Source: Streptomyces sp. YIM 121038
GTDB taxonomy: Bacteria; Actinomycetota; Actinomycetes; Streptomycetales; Streptomycetaceae
Reading direction: 5' to 3'
Length of the DNA stretch: 64,000 bases
Assembly: GCF_006088715.1 (NCBI RefSeq)
Contig: NZ_CP030771.1
Coordinates: forward strand, 1,178,001 to 1,242,000
Of this stretch, positions 29,165-39,802 are shown piece after piece (the stretch's first letter is position 1; each line of letters starts with the position of its first letter). A program made the translations under genes and the position numbers. The notes beneath the pieces are model-generated. The model saw nothing but the letters and a program-made list of their open reading frames with translations. It ran no database searches and had not been told where the DNA came from.

Positions 29165-32100
29165 CGCATCCGAGCCCACCAGGCCCGGAGGCCGTGGCGG
29201 TCATCGGCGTGGCCCTCGCCCTGCCCGACGCCGACGGCCTGGACGCCCTGCACCACAACCTCGTCGAGGGCAGGGTCAGCGTCCGGGCGCCGGGCCGGGA
29301 CCGGGTCCACTACGCGGGCGCGGCCGCGGACGACGCCTACCTCCCGCTGGCCTATCTGGACCGGATCGACCTCTTCGACCACCGGTTCTTCGATCTGTCG
29401 CTGCGCGAGGCCGAGTTGATGGACCCGCACCAGCGCGTGACCGCCCAGCTCGCCCACCAGGCGATCGAGAACGCCTGCTACGCGCCCCGCGACCTGAAGG
29501 GCTCGCGGACCGCGGTCGTCCTCAGCGCGCCCGAGCCGCACTACGCGGGCCTGTACCCGGACGACGACCCGCAGCAGCTCCTCGGCTCGCACCCGTCGGC
29601 CACGGCCGCGCGGATCTCCTACCTCTTCGACTTCGCCGGGCCCGCGCTCGTCGTGGACACCGCGTGCAGCAGCAGCCTGACCGCGCTCGCCCTCGCCGTG
29701 GACCAGCTGCGCGAGGGGCGGGCGGACCTGGCGGTCGCGGGCGGGGTCAGCCTGTACCCGGTGCTGATCCGCGAGCGCGACTACGTGCCGATGCTCGGCA
29801 TCGTGTCCGCCGACGGGGTGTGCCGCCCCTTCGACGCCGCCGCGGACGGCTCCACCGCGGGCGAGGGCGGCGGGCTCGTCGTGCTCAAGCGCCTCTCCGA
29901 CGCGCTCGCCGACGGCGACCACGTCCACGCCGTGGTGCGCGGCGTCGCGGTCAACCAGAACGGCTTCCGCGCCACGAGCATGAGCGCGCCCAGCGCCCGT
30001 GGCCAGTCCGACGCCATCGTCGAGGCCTGGCGGCAGGCGGGCGGGGCGCCGCCCGACTACGTGGAGTGCCACGGCTCGGGCACCCGGCTCGGCGACGTCA
30101 TCGAGGCCGAGGGGCTGCGACAGGCCTTCGCCGAAGCCGGAGTCGACGGCGACGCCGGAGTCGGGGGCGGGCTCGGAAGCGGCGAGCCCTGTGGGATCAG
30201 CAGCGTCAAGGGCAACATCGGCCACATCAACCATGCCGCGGGAGTCGCCGGGCTCCTCAAGGTCCTCGCCGGGCTCCGGCACGGCACGCGGTACCCGAAC
30301 CCGAACTTCAGCACGCCCAACCCGCTGATCGACTTCAGCGGCCCGGTCCGCATCGACACCGGGGCGAAGGCGTGGGAGCCCGCGCCGGGCTCGCCGCGCC
30401 GCGCGGGCGTCAGCTCCTTCGGCCTGACGGGGACCAACGTGCACGCCGTCGTCGAGGAGCCGCCGCCCGTGCCCGAGGCGCCCGCCGCGCCGGAGCCGGG
30501 CACCGAGCTGGTCACCCTCTCCGCGAAGTCCCCCCGGGCACTCGCCGTCTACGCGCGGCGCGTCGCCGACTTCCTCGACGAAACCGGGCACCGGCTGCCC
30601 GACATCGCCCACGCCCTGAACCGGGGCCGCGACGACCACCCGTACCGCTGGGCGGGCACCGCACGCGACCGCCGCGAACTGGCCGCCGCGCTGCGCTCGG
30701 TCCGCCACGCCGAGCGGGAGCCGTCCCCGGCGGCCCCCCTCGTCCTGCTCTTCTCCGGCGACGCGGAACTCGGCGACGCCACCTGGGCGGCCCTGGGCGC
30801 GGCCTTCCCCCGGCTCGCCGACACCGACGCCGGCGCGGACGACGGCTCCCCCGGCGCCCGCCTGTTCGCCCGGCAGCTCGCGGCCCACCGCCTCGCGGGC
30901 GCCCTCGGCCTGACGGGGGCGCGCCTGGTCGGCTCCGGCGTCGGCAATCTCGCCGTACGGTCCGTGCAGAGCCCGGCGACGGCGGACGAGGCCCGCCGCA
31001 AGGCCACGGACACGCCGATCACGAGCCAGGTCGACGAGTCCGGGCTGCGGCGCGCGGCCCGCGGCCTCGTCGACGAGGGCGCCGTGGTGGTCGAGCTGGC
31101 CGCGGACGGCACCCTGGCCCGGCAACTCGCCCGGGTCGCCCCCGAGCTGCCCGTCGTCCGCCTCTACGCCGACCCTACGCGCGACGGCGTGCTCGCCGCG
31201 CTCGGCAGGCTCTACGCGCTCGGCGCGGACATCGACTGGAACGCGTACTACGCCGGGGCCCGGACCCGCCGCATCGAGGCGCCGACCTACCCGTTCGACG
31301 CCGACGCGGTGTCCTGCTGGTGCCTGCCGCCGGGCGGTCCGCCGCGGGACCACGCTCCGGCGCCCGCCCACGCCCCGGCACCGGCGCGGCAGACCGAACC
31401 GGGCGACACCGAGGCCGCGTTGGCCGCCCTGTGGACGCGCGTCCTCAAGGCCGACGGGGTCGGCCCCGACTCCAACTACTTCGAGCTCGGCGGCACGTCC
31501 ATCGCGGGCATCACCGTGCTGCGGGCCGCCGAAGAGCGCTTCGGCGCCCGGCTGACCTTCGCCGACCTGCACCGCAACCCCACCCTGCGCGCCCTCGCCG
31601 CACGCATCGACGCCGTGCGCGCGGCGGGCCCCGAGCGGGACGACTGGACGATCACCCCACTGCCGCGCCCCGGCCGCCTGCCGCTCTCCTTCAACCAGGA
31701 ACAGCTGTGGTACCTGGACCGGCTCAACCCGGGCAGCCCGCTGTACAACATCCCCGCCAACACCCGCTACGTCGGTGACTTCGACCTCGGCGCGTTCCGC
31801 GGCGCCCTGCGCGACGTCGTGGACCGGCACGAGGTGCTGCGCACCCGCCTCCCGGACGAGGACGGCACGCCCTACGCCGTGGCCGATGTGCCCGAGCCGC
31901 AGGTGGAGTTCGTCGACCTCACCGCGCTGCCGGTGGGCGAGCGCACCGAGGAGCTGGCCCGCGCGATCACGGCGGAGGCGACGGCGCCCTTCGACCTCGG
32001 GCGGGGCCCGCTCCTTCGGACCGTGGTGGTCAAGGCCGCCGAGCGGGACCACGTGGTCCTGCACACCGTGCACCACATCGCCTTCGACGGCTGGGCCCCC

Positions 32101-35100
32101 GCGGTGTTCTTCCGCGAGCTGTCGGCCTGCTACACCGCCCGGCTCGCCGGACGCAGGGCCGACCTGCCCGAACTCCCCGTGCAGTACGCGGACTTCGCGG
32201 CCTGGCAGCGGCGGTGGCTCGACGCGGCGCGCGTGGAGCGCGGCCTGACGTACTGGCGCGGGCAGCTGCGCGACCTGGACTCCCCCGAGCTGCCGCTCGA
32301 CCGCCCGCGCCCGCCCGCGCAGTCGTACCGCGGCGGCTCTGTGAAGTTCACGCTCGACGAGGAACTGGCGCGGCGGCTGCGGGCGTTCAGCGCCGGTGAG
32401 AGCACGACGAGCTTCGTCACCATGCTCGCCGTGGTCGACGCGCTCCTGCACGTGTGGGCGGGCCGCCGGGACGTGGTCGTGGGCGCCGCGACGACCGGCC
32501 GGTTCAACCCCCTGACGCACGACCTGATCGGCTACTTCAACAACCTGCTGCCGTTCCGTACGAAGGTCGACCCGGGGATCGGCTTCCGCGAGCTGGTCGG
32601 CCGGTGCGCGGCCACCGCCACCGGGGTCCTCGACCACGAGGAGATCCCGTTCGCGAGGATCGTCGCCGACGCCGACCACCGCGACCCGTCACGGCACCCG
32701 GTGTTCACGGTCTGCTACACCCACCAGAACACCGCCGCCGCCACCCTCGGCCTGGAGGGCCTGCGCCCCGAGGCCCTGCGGGGCGACCTCGCCGGGGTCT
32801 CCGGAGTCGCCCCGGGCACCTCGAAGTTCGACCTCACCTTCGGCCTGTACGACCAGGACGACAGCCCCATGGACGGGTACCTGGAGTACGCGGTCGACCT
32901 GTTCGACGCGGCCACCGCGCACCGGCTGGTCGGCCTCTTCCAGGGCATCGCCGAGGCCGTGGTGAGCGACCCGGACCGGCCGCTCGCGGACCTCTCCCGG
33001 CTCCTCGACGCGCCCGCAGGACCCGACCTCACCGAGCCCTCCCTGCTGGTCGGCGAGCGCCGCACGCTCCCGGACGTACGCCTGGTCAGCGAGGTCTTCC
33101 AGGAGCACGCCGCGCGGCGCCCGGACGAGGTCGCGGTGATCGACGCCGCCGGGGAGCACACCTTCCAGGAGATCGACCGGCGCGCGAACCGCCTGGCCCG
33201 GCAGCTCATCGCCCACGGCGCCGGCCCCGAAAGCACCGTCCCGGTGCTCGCCGCGCGCGGGGCGGGCCTGGTCGTCGGCTGGCTCGGCGTCCACAAGGCG
33301 GGGGCGGCCTTCGCCTCCCTCGACCCGGCCGTTCCCGCGCGGCGCGTGCGGTCCGTCCTCGCCGGGGTGGACGCCGCCGCCGTGGTCCTGGGCGAGGGCA
33401 TGACCGTCCCGGCCACCGACGGCGTCCCGCTCGTCAGGATCACGGACGCCGCCGGGGACCCGGCCCCGGACGAGGACACCGCGCCGCCGCAGCGAGCAGG
33501 CGTCCGCAATCTGGCCTACGTCGTGCACACCTCGGGCTCCACCGGGCTGCCGCAGGGCTGCGAAGTCGAGCACGGCGGACTGCTCAACGCCCTGGCGTGG
33601 TACGCCGACGAGGCCCGGCCGCGGCCCGGCGACCGGCTCGCGCAACTGGCCGCCACCGGCTTCGACCTGGCGGTGTTCGAGGTCATGGCGGCCCTGCGCC
33701 ACGGCACGCCCCTGTACTTCGTCACGGACCCGCTCCAGACCCCGGACAAGCTCCTGGGGGAACTGGCCGAGCACGGCGTCACGCTGGCCTGCATGCCGAC
33801 GCCGCTCGCCGAGACGGTCCTCGCCGAGCTGCCCGACGCGCCGGATCCCGCGCTGCGCCTGGTGCTCGCGGGCGGCGACCGGCTGCGGGTGCGCCCCCCG
33901 CGGCGGGCGCCGTTCGGCCTGGTCAACGTCTACGGCCCGACCGAGTGCACCGTCTGCGTGACCGCGAGCCGGGTGGCCGACGCCGAGACCGCCCCGGACG
34001 TCGTCCCGGACATCGGCAGGCCCCTGCCCCGCGTCCGCGTCCACGTCCTGGACCCCCGGCTCAAGGCCGTGCCGCGCGGCGGGCTCGGCGAGGTCTACGC
34101 CGGGGGCGCGCACGTCGGCCGCGGCTACCACGGCAGGCCGGGCGCGACCGCGGCCCGGTTCGTCGCCGACCCCTACGCGGACGAGCCGGGCGCCCGGATG
34201 TACCGCACCGGCGACCTGGCCCGGGTCCGCGCCGACGGCACCCTGGAGTTCCACGGCCGCGCCGACGACCAGCTCGAACTGCGCGGCCACCGGGTGGAAC
34301 CGGCCGAGGTCGAGCGCGCACTGCTCGCCCACCCGCGGGTGCGCGAGGCGCTCGTCCACGCCGCCCAACAGCCCTCCGGCGCCCCGCTCCTGGTGGCGCA
34401 CGTCGCGGGCGACGACGTACCGGAGGAGGCCGAGCTGACGCGGTGGGCGGCCCGCGCGCTGCCGGAGTACATGGTCCCCGGCCGGGTCCTGCGCCATGCC
34501 GCGCTGCCCAGGACGGGCAACGGGAAACTCGACCGCCAGACGATGAGGAAGAGGGACATGTCCGACCGCGACACGACGAACGAACTGACGGCGGTGGTCA
34601 CGGCGGTGACCCCGGGGGCGGTCCTCGACGACGCCGGACGCGGGGCCGAGCGGGTCCTCGCCACGATCTGGACCGAGCTGCTCGGCGTCGCGCGGGTGGC
34701 GCCGGACGACAACTTCTTCCGCATCGGCGGTGACTCGCTGCTGAGCGTGGGCATCGCCGCGCGGGCCACCCGGGCCGGGCTCCCCCTGACCCCGCACGAC
34801 GTGCTGAGCCATCCGACGCTGCGCGACCTCGCCGCGGTCGCCGCGAAGGGCGCGGGGCCCGGCGCCGCGCCCCGCCCGGCGGCCGCCGTGCCCGCGCCGC
34901 GCGAGCCGGTCCCGCCCGCGCCCCTGGTGCAGGCCCTGCTCACCGCGGCGCCGGACGGGGCCAGGGACTTCATCACGCCCGTCCTCCTGGAGACGGCCGC
35001 GGGCATCGGCGCGGACGCGGTGCGGGCGGCCTTCGACCGCCTCGTCGAGGTCCAGGAGCCGCTGCGCTACCGGTTCCTCCACAACAGCCTGGGCTGGCGC

Positions 35101-36195
35101 ATCGAGTGCGCCGAGCACGAGGGCGCCCGGATCGTCGACCACCGGGTGCTGCCGCCGCTGGACGAGGAGCAGCTCCAGGCGTATCTGGAGGCCGATCTGG
35201 ACGAGCTGCTCGCGGACGTCGACCCGGGGCGCGGACCGGTGCTGCGGGCCAGGTTCTACGACCGGGGCGCCGACCGGCCCGGCGTGGTCGTCCTCGCGGT
35301 CCACCACTTCGTCTTCGACTCCACGTCGTTCGTGCCGCTCATCGAGGACCTCAACGCCGCCTTCGCGGACAACGCCCCGGCGGCGCCGCGCCGGGCCGCC
35401 TGGCGCGCGTGGACACACCTGCTGCGCGCCATGGCCGCCTCCGACGAGGTCGCCGGTGAACTCCCGTACTGGAAGGGCGTCCTGAGCGCGGGTGCCACGG
35501 CGCGGCCCGTGCCCGAGAAGGGCGCCGACGGCGCGCCCTCCGGCCTGCTGCGCCGCCGGGTCGCGCCGGACCGGGTCGCGGCGCGGCTCACCGAGAGCGG
35601 GCCCACCGGTCAGAGCGCCGCGCTCGCCGCGGTCGCCACGGCCTGGTCCCGGTGGCGCGGGGAGCCCGACGCGTTCGTGAGCACCGTCGGCATGGGCAGC
35701 TCGCCGAACGCGCTGTGGAACGGCGACCGGAGCGATGCGGTCGGCTGGTTCACGCATCTGTTCCCGGCCCATCTGCGCGTCGCGGCCGGCGCCCGGGTCG
35801 CCGACGCCCTGCCGGGCGTCGCCACGGCCCTGCGCTCCGTGCCCAACGACGGCATCGGCTACGGCGTCCTGCGCCACCTCAGCCCGGCGACCCCGGCGGT
35901 GGCGGGCGTCCGCGCGCTGCCCGAACCGCAGGTCCTGGTCGAGCACGTGGCCAACGCCAACGACGGCCTGACCAAGCTGGGCGGGCCCCATGTGCGGCCC
36001 CGGCCGATGACCCTGGTCACCGTGCCCCACGCCCTGCTCACCCAGGTGCCGATCGTCGTGGAGACCCACGTCCTGGCCGGGGCGCTGGAGCTCGGCGTGA
36101 TCCACCGGGGGTCCGTCGCCGCCGCCGACATGGAGGACTTCGCCGACCACCTGGTCGAGGCGTTCGCCGAACTCGCCGCCGACGAGGGCCGCTGA
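29161..36195 (+). CDS. Hybrid PKS-NRPS: KS, dead AT, ACP, C, A, PCP, E-like
   Basis: A 2344-residue protein whose ATG overlaps the upstream stop (ATGA). KS (1-430) has D-T-A-C169-S-S-S, E-C-H304-G-S-G-T and K-G-N-I-G-H355, so it looks active. The AT region (about 445-720) is shrunken and has G-S-G-V-G at 591-595 where G-H-S-x-G should be. ACP: S780. C: HH 971-972. A: T-S-G-S-T-G at 1457, with P-Q1465-G replacing the usual P-K-G; hand-read code D-L-F-C-L-G-V-V-C-K. PCP: S1859. The terminal domain (1921-2344) resembles an E domain but has H-H-F-V-F-D-S at 2048-2054 and lacks E-G-H-G-R-E. The KS would extend an acyl chain by a ketide loaded in trans, probably hydroxymalonyl, and the next module would add an amino acid. 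There is no KR, DH or TE. Confidence 0.92.
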   Translation: MTHPSPPGPEAVAVIGVALALPDADGLDALHHNLVEGRVSVRAPGRDRVHYAGAAADDAYLPLAYLDRIDLFDHRFFDLSLREAELMDPHQRVTAQLAHQAIENACYAPRDLKGSRTAVVLSAPEPHYAGLYPDDDPQQLLGSHPSATAARISYLFDFAGPALVVDTACSSSLTALALAVDQLREGRADLAVAGGVSLYPVLIRERDYVPMLGIVSADGVCRPFDAAADGSTAGEGGGLVVLKRLSDALADGDHVHAVVRGVAVNQNGFRATSMSAPSARGQSDAIVEAWRQAGGAPPDYVECHGSGTRLGDVIEAEGLRQAFAEAGVDGDAGVGGGLGSGEPCGISSVKGNIGHINHAAGVAGLLKVLAGLRHGTRYPNPNFSTPNPLIDFSGPVRIDTGAKAWEPAPGSPRRAGVSSFGLTGTNVHAVVEEPPPVPEAPAAPEPGTELVTLSAKSPRALAVYARRVADFLDETGHRLPDIAHALNRGRDDHPYRWAGTARDRRELAAALRSVRHAEREPSPAAPLVLLFSGDAELGDATWAALGAAFPRLADTDAGADDGSPGARLFARQLAAHRLAGALGLTGARLVGSGVGNLAVRSVQSPATADEARRKATDTPITSQVDESGLRRAARGLVDEGAVVVELAADGTLARQLARVAPELPVVRLYADPTRDGVLAALGRLYALGADIDWNAYYAGARTRRIEAPTYPFDADAVSCWCLPPGGPPRDHAPAPAHAPAPARQTEPGDTEAALAALWTRVLKADGVGPDSNYFELGGTSIAGITVLRAAEERFGARLTFADLHRNPTLRALAARIDAVRAAGPERDDWTITPLPRPGRLPLSFNQEQLWYLDRLNPGSPLYNIPANTRYVGDFDLGAFRGALRDVVDRHEVLRTRLPDEDGTPYAVADVPEPQVEFVDLTALPVGERTEELARAITAEATAPFDLGRGPLLRTVVVKAAERDHVVLHTVHHIAFDGWAPAVFFRELSACYTARLAGRRADLPELPVQYADFAAWQRRWLDAARVERGLTYWRGQLRDLDSPELPLDRPRPPAQSYRGGSVKFTLDEELARRLRAFSAGESTTSFVTMLAVVDALLHVWAGRRDVVVGAATTGRFNPLTHDLIGYFNNLLPFRTKVDPGIGFRELVGRCAATATGVLDHEEIPFARIVADADHRDPSRHPVFTVCYTHQNTAAATLGLEGLRPEALRGDLAGVSGVAPGTSKFDLTFGLYDQDDSPMDGYLEYAVDLFDAATAHRLVGLFQGIAEAVVSDPDRPLADLSRLLDAPAGPDLTEPSLLVGERRTLPDVRLVSEVFQEHAARRPDEVAVIDAAGEHTFQEIDRRANRLARQLIAHGAGPESTVPVLAARGAGLVVGWLGVHKAGAAFASLDPAVPARRVRSVLAGVDAAAVVLGEGMTVPATDGVPLVRITDAAGDPAPDEDTAPPQRAGVRNLAYVVHTSGSTGLPQGCEVEHGGLLNALAWYADEARPRPGDRLAQLAATGFDLAVFEVMAALRHGTPLYFVTDPLQTPDKLLGELAEHGVTLACMPTPLAETVLAELPDAPDPALRLVLAGGDRLRVRPPRRAPFGLVNVYGPTECTVCVTASRVADAETAPDVVPDIGRPLPRVRVHVLDPRLKAVPRGGLGEVYAGGAHVGRGYHGRPGATAARFVADPYADEPGARMYRTGDLARVRADGTLEFHGRADDQLELRGHRVEPAEVERALLAHPRVREALVHAAQQPSGAPLLVAHVAGDDVPEEAELTRWAARALPEYMVPGRVLRHAALPRTGNGKLDRQTMRKRDMSDRDTTNELTAVVTAVTPGAVLDDAGRGAERVLATIWTELLGVARVAPDDNFFRIGGDSLLSVGIAARATRAGLPLTPHDVLSHPTLRDLAAVAAKGAGPGAAPRPAAAVPAPREPVPPAPLVQALLTAAPDGARDFITPVLLETAAGIGADAVRAAFDRLVEVQEPLRYRFLHNSLGWRIECAEHEGARIVDHRVLPPLDEEQLQAYLEADLDELLADVDPGRGPVLRARFYDRGADRPGVVVLAVHHFVFDSTSFVPLIEDLNAAFADNAPAAPRRAAWRAWTHLLRAMAASDEVAGELPYWKGVLSAGATARPVPEKGADGAPSGLLRRRVAPDRVAARLTESGPTGQSAALAAVATAWSRWRGEPDAFVSTVGMGSSPNALWNGDRSDAVGWFTHLFPAHLRVAAGARVADALPGVATALRSVPNDGIGYGVLRHLSPATPAVAGVRALPEPQVLVEHVANANDGLTKLGGPHVRPRPMTLVTVPHALLTQVPIVVETHVLAGALELGVIHRGSVAAADMEDFADHLVEAFAELAADEGR
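30490..31320 (+). other. Inactivated acyltransferase region of the hybrid PKS-NRPS
   Basis: Residues about 445-720 keep the KS-AT linker, a V-L-L-F-S-G start and the post-AT A-P-T-Y-P-F motif. The nucleophile motif reads G-S-G-V-G (591-595) instead of G-H-S-V-G, so the catalytic Ser is gone, and the domain is about 70 residues short. It cannot load an extender; it may still serve as a docking surface for a trans-acting donor. Confidence 0.75.
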
Positions 36196-37200
36196 GTGCC
36201 CCCGGTGACGGCCATCAAGGCGGCCGCCTGCTACCACCCGGACCGGGTCCTGCCGGTCGCGGAGCTGCCGGGGCTCGCGGAACTCGGCGACGGCGAGCGC
36301 GAGACCTGTGCGCGCCTCGGCATCGACGAGGTCCGCGCGGACGAGACGCTGAGCGCGTTCGACCTGGCCGTGCGCGCGGCCCGGCAGACCCTGTCGGAGG
36401 CGCGGCTCGACGCGGCGGAACTGGGCGCGCTCGTCCTCATCGACGCGCGCGTCCCCGACACGCTGATGAGTTCGGCGGCCACCCGGCTGCAGGCGCTGCT
36501 CGGGGCGGAGCGCGCCCTGACCTTCTCGGTGGGCGGCCTCGGCTGCGTCTCCCTCACCCCGGCGCTGCTCACGGCCCGGGGCCTGCTCGCCGCCGACGGG
36601 GACCTGGACCACGTCCTGGTCGTGCACGGCAGCAAGCCGCCCACGCCCCTGCGCTACCGCCACCCGGTGACCGTCAGCGGCGACGGCGGCGCCGCCGCGG
36701 TGATCTCGCGCCGCGGCCCGGTGCGCGTCCTCGACGTCGTGCAGGAGACCAACGGCGCCCACTGGGACCTGTTCCGCGTCGACTACCGGGACCGGCCCAC
36801 CGCGCGGTGGCGCGAGGAGTGCCGCGACATCCCGCAGTACTCCTTCCGGCTCGCCGTGGAGTCCCGCATCCGGCTGCGCGCGCTGCACCAGCGCCTCCTG
36901 GACCGCAACAACCTGGTGCCCGGGGACATCTCCCGCTACCTCAGCCACAACCTCTCCGAAGGCACCTTCCGGTTCACCGAGGAGGCCCTCGGCATCAAGA
37001 TCAGTACGGCGTGCTTCGACAACCTCCGTCACTACGGGCACCTCGGCCCGAACGACGTCCTGCTGAACCTGCGCACCGAGCTCGACCGCGGCGGCCTGGC
37101 GGAGGGGCAGCGCGCGGTGCTGCTCAGCGCGAGCCCGGTCGCCGCGTGGAGCCTGCTGCTCGTGGAGATCGGCGACGGCGCCACGACCCACTACCTGTGA
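36196..37200 (+). CDS. KAS III-like (FabH-like) acyl-ACP synthase or acyltransferase
   Basis: The 334-residue thiolase-fold protein has the nucleophile Cys117 in G-G-L-G-C-V-S-L-T, a His in Y-L-S-H-N-L-S-E-G, and R-H-Y-G-H-L-G-P-N-D where FabH has its Asn motif (N-x-G-N-T). The Asn-to-His change is common in KAS III-like proteins that transfer or esterify rather than do fatty-acid initiation. The GTG directly follows the upstream TGA, with GAGGG as ribosome-binding site, so it is coupled to the PKS-NRPS. Given the dead AT and the absent thioesterase, it may move the hydroxymalonyl group from the discrete ACP to the PKS, or join the finished chain to an ACP-bound unit during release, as FabH-like enzymes do in tetronate pathways. 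Neither is proven. Confidence 0.85.
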   Translation: MPPVTAIKAAACYHPDRVLPVAELPGLAELGDGERETCARLGIDEVRADETLSAFDLAVRAARQTLSEARLDAAELGALVLIDARVPDTLMSSAATRLQALLGAERALTFSVGGLGCVSLTPALLTARGLLAADGDLDHVLVVHGSKPPTPLRYRHPVTVSGDGGAAAVISRRGPVRVLDVVQETNGAHWDLFRVDYRDRPTARWREECRDIPQYSFRLAVESRIRLRALHQRLLDRNNLVPGDISRYLSHNLSEGTFRFTEEALGIKISTACFDNLRHYGHLGPNDVLLNLRTELDRGGLAEGQRAVLLSASPVAAWSLLLVEIGDGATTHYL

Positions 37201-37216
37201 GAAAGAGGGCCCACCC

Positions 37217-37501
37217 ATGGACACACCGAACGGGACGGACGCCGCCGACGCGGCGTCCGTGACCGAGGAGCTGCGCGCGTATCTGTCCGGCGCCCTGGGG
37301 CGGGAACCGGGCCCGGACGAGGACTACTTCGCCCTCGGCCTGGTGACCTCCCTGTTCGCGATCGAGCTGGTGAACTTCGTCGAGCAGCGGTACGGCATCG
37401 AGGTCACCGTCGACGACCTCGACCTGGACCACTTCCGCACCCTCGGCCGGCTGCGGGAGTTCGTCCTCGCGAAGGCCGCGGGCCGGGGCGCGGCGGCGTG
37501 A
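37217..37501 (+). CDS. Discrete acyl carrier protein for a special extender unit
   Basis: A 94-residue ACP. The phosphopantetheine site is Ser45 in G-L-V-T-S-L-F-A-I-E-L-V, with T-S-L replacing the common D-S-L, as in the FkbJ/AsmD/ZmaD-type carriers that hold glyceryl-derived C3 units. The following helix F-V-E-Q-R-Y-G-I-E-V-T-V-D-D-L-D fits the same group. The ATG at 37217 follows a short GAGGG site, and the stop overlaps the acyl-CoA dehydrogenase start (GTGA). It should carry the glyceryl unit from the FkbH-like protein through two oxidations to hydroxymalonyl-ACP. The partners are the next three genes. Confidence 0.9.
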   Translation: MDTPNGTDAADAASVTEELRAYLSGALGREPGPDEDYFALGLVTSLFAIELVNFVEQRYGIEVTVDDLDLDHFRTLGRLREFVLAKAAGRGAAA

Positions 37502-38667
37502 GCGGCACCGTCACGGCCGACCCTGCGGCCGTGGGGGCGCGGTTCGCCGACGCGGTGCGCCAGGACGCCGCCGCCTGGGACGCGCGCGGTGAACTGCCCG
37601 CCGAGGTGCGCCGCGCCCTCGCGCGGGACGGGCTGCTCGGCGCCGATCTGCCGCGCCGCCACGGCGGGCTCGGCGCCACGCCCGCCGAGCTGGGCGAGGT
37701 GTGTGCCCGGCTCGGCGGGGTGTGCGGCTCGCTGCGCGGCCTGGTCACCGTGCAGGGCATGGTGGGCGCGGCCCTGCTGCGCTGGGGCACCGCCGGGCAG
37801 CGCGAGCGGTGGCTGCCCGCGCTCGCCCGGGGCGAGCTGATCGCGGCCTTCGCCGCGACGGAGGCGGAGGCGGGCAGCGACCTGGCCGCCGTCGCCACCG
37901 CGGTCGAGCGGCACGGCGAGGCGTACGCGGTGAGCGGCGAGAAGCGCTGGATCACCTTCGGGGAGATCGCGGACGTGTATCTGGTCCTGGGCCGTACGGG
38001 CGGCCGCCCCGCCGCGGTGCTCGTCGAGGCCGACCGGCGCGGCGTGCGACGGGAGCCGGTGCGCGGCCAGCTCGGTCTGCGCGCCGCCCAGCTCGCCCAC
38101 GTGACGTTCGACGACGTGCGCGTACCGCCCGAGAACCTGGTCGCTCCGCCCGGGTTCGGCCTGTCGCACGTGGCGGGCACCGCCCTCGACCACGGGCGGT
38201 TCACGGTGGCCTGGGGCTGCGTCGGGATGGCCGAGGCGTGTCTGGGCGCGGCCGCCGAGCACGCGGTGCGGCGCGCGCAGGGCGGGGTGGTCCTGGCCGA
38301 GCACCAGCAGGTGCGCGCGCTGTTGGGGCGCGCGGTGGTGGACGGCCGCGCCGCCCGGGAGCTGTGCCTGCGGGCCGCCCGGCTGCGGGCGGCCCGCGCC
38401 CCGGAGGCCGTGGCGGAGACCGTCGCAGCCAAGTACGCGGCGGCGCGCGCGGCCACCTCGGTGGCGGGGAGCGCGGTGCAGATCCTGGGCGCGGCCGGCT
38501 GCGCCCCCGACAGCCTGGTGGGCCGCTGCTACCGGGACGCCAAGGTCATGGAGATCATCGAGGGTTCGGCGCAGGTGTCCGAGCTGACCATCGCCGACCA
38601 CCTGCTGCGCGCCCACGGACACGGGCGGGCCGGGCGGCGGCCCGAGGACGAGGGAGAGGGCCGATGA
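37498..38667 (+). CDS. Acyl-CoA dehydrogenase-like enzyme acting on acyl-ACP (FkbI-type)
   Basis: The 389-residue flavoprotein has the acyl-CoA dehydrogenase layout: A-A-F-A-A-T-E-A-E-A-G-S-D near residues 115-130, K-R-W-I-T-F flavin-contact motif, and a C-terminal Y-R-D-A-K-V-M-E-I-I-E355-G-S-A-Q, with Glu355 in the position of the catalytic base of short-chain members. In the extender cassettes of FK520, ansamitocin and zwittermicin this enzyme takes part in oxidising glyceryl-ACP toward hydroxymalonyl-ACP. It is translationally coupled on both sides (GTGA overlap with the ACP, ATGA overlap with the FkbH-like gene), which supports that role here. Confidence 0.88.
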   Translation: MSGTVTADPAAVGARFADAVRQDAAAWDARGELPAEVRRALARDGLLGADLPRRHGGLGATPAELGEVCARLGGVCGSLRGLVTVQGMVGAALLRWGTAGQRERWLPALARGELIAAFAATEAEAGSDLAAVATAVERHGEAYAVSGEKRWITFGEIADVYLVLGRTGGRPAAVLVEADRRGVRREPVRGQLGLRAAQLAHVTFDDVRVPPENLVAPPGFGLSHVAGTALDHGRFTVAWGCVGMAEACLGAAAEHAVRRAQGGVVLAEHQQVRALLGRAVVDGRAARELCLRAARLRAARAPEAVAETVAAKYAAARAATSVAGSAVQILGAAGCAPDSLVGRCYRDAKVMEIIEGSAQVSELTIADHLLRAHGHGRAGRRPEDEGEGR

Positions 38668-39761
38668 GCACACCGCCCCGCGGACCGCACGGCACGACGG
38701 CGGCCGGGCCGGGGACGGATCCCGCGCGGCCCCCGGAACCGACGGTGAAGTGCCTGGTGTGGGACCTCGACGACACCCTGTGGGACGGCGTCGTGCTCGA
38801 GGGCGACGCGCCCGTGCCCTTCGCGGCCGCCGTACGGACGGTACGCGCCCTCGACCGGCGGGGCGTCCTGCACGCGGTGGCGAGCCGCGGCGAGCACGAC
38901 GTGGCCGCGGCACATCTGGCCGCGCACGGGCTCGACACCCTGTTCACCGTCCTGGAGGTGGGCTGGGGCGCCAAGTCCCGGGCCGTCGAGCGGATCGCGG
39001 CCGAGCTGAACATCGGCCTCGACACGGTCGCGTTCATCGACAACGACGCGGTGGAGCGCGCCGAGGTGGCCGCCGCGCTGCCGGACGTGCGCTGCTACCC
39101 CGCCCACGAGGCGGAACTCCTCACCTCCTACCCGGAGTTCACGCCGCGGTTCCTGACGGACGAGTCGGCGCTGCGGCGCGACCTCTACCGCACCGAGCGG
39201 CGGCGCAAGGCCGCCGAGGCCGAGCACACCGGGCCGCCCGCGGGGTTCCTGGCCTCGCTCGGCCTGGTCCTGACGGTCCGGCGGGCCACCGGCGCCGACC
39301 TCGCCCGCGCGCACGAGCTGACCGTGCGCACGCACCAGCTCAACACCACCGGGCGCACCTTCGGCCCGGACGAGCTGCGCGGCCTGTGCGCGGACCCCGG
39401 GCACGAGGTGCTGGTGGCCGGGCTCACCGACCGGTTCGGCTCCTACGGCACCATCGGGCTCGCGGTGACCGCGCTCCGGGACGGCGCGACCGTGCTCGAA
39501 CTGCTCCTGATGTCCTGCCGGGTGATGTCCCGGGGCGTCGGCGCGGTGCTCATCGACCACATCGTCGCGACGGCCCTGGCCGCGGGCCGCCGCCCGGTCG
39601 CGGAGTTCGTGCCCACCGACGTCAACCGGCAGATGCTGGTCACGCTGCGCTTCAGCGGCTTCGCGGTGGTGGCGGACGCCGGTGACCGCCTCACCCTGGC
39701 CATCGACCCGGACGACCCGCCGCCCGCCCGCAAGCACCCGGTACGGGTGGTCACCGCATGA
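38664..39761 (+). CDS. FkbH-like HAD-superfamily glyceryl-ACP synthase
   Basis: The 365-residue protein has an N-terminal HAD phosphatase domain with D34-L-D36-D-T-L-W and F-I-D-N-D motifs and a C-terminal GNAT-like half (about 210-365: L-T-V-R-T-H-Q-L-N-T-T-G-R-T-F and F-V-P-T-D-V-N-R-Q-M). This is the FkbH layout. FkbH proteins take 1,3-bisphosphoglycerate, remove phosphate and load the glyceryl group on a discrete ACP; the same enzyme type serves methoxymalonyl, hydroxymalonyl and tetronate pathways. A Pro/Gly-rich leader of about 25 residues precedes the core. Its ATG overlaps the dehydrogenase stop by four bases. Confidence 0.92.
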   Translation: MSTPPRGPHGTTAAGPGTDPARPPEPTVKCLVWDLDDTLWDGVVLEGDAPVPFAAAVRTVRALDRRGVLHAVASRGEHDVAAAHLAAHGLDTLFTVLEVGWGAKSRAVERIAAELNIGLDTVAFIDNDAVERAEVAAALPDVRCYPAHEAELLTSYPEFTPRFLTDESALRRDLYRTERRRKAAEAEHTGPPAGFLASLGLVLTVRRATGADLARAHELTVRTHQLNTTGRTFGPDELRGLCADPGHEVLVAGLTDRFGSYGTIGLAVTALRDGATVLELLLMSCRVMSRGVGAVLIDHIVATALAAGRRPVAEFVPTDVNRQMLVTLRFSGFAVVADAGDRLTLAIDPDDPPPARKHPVRVVTA

Positions 39762-39802
39762 GCGGCGCCCGCCGCGGCACCGGCAGGAACGAGGAGGATC
39801 CC

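Noticed and set aside
28603..37224. Further long minus-strand open frames (28603-32679 and 32689-37224)
   Set aside because: Same reason: shadows of the PKS-NRPS and KAS III-like genes, without motifs or ribosome-binding sites.
36196..39761. Tetronate cassette (FabH-like, ACP, FkbH) as the sole explanation
   Set aside because: The acyl-CoA dehydrogenase and 3-hydroxyacyl dehydrogenase point to malonyl-type oxidation, and the acyltransferase and hydrolase usual in tetronate sets are missing. Kept only as an alternative role for the KAS III-like protein.
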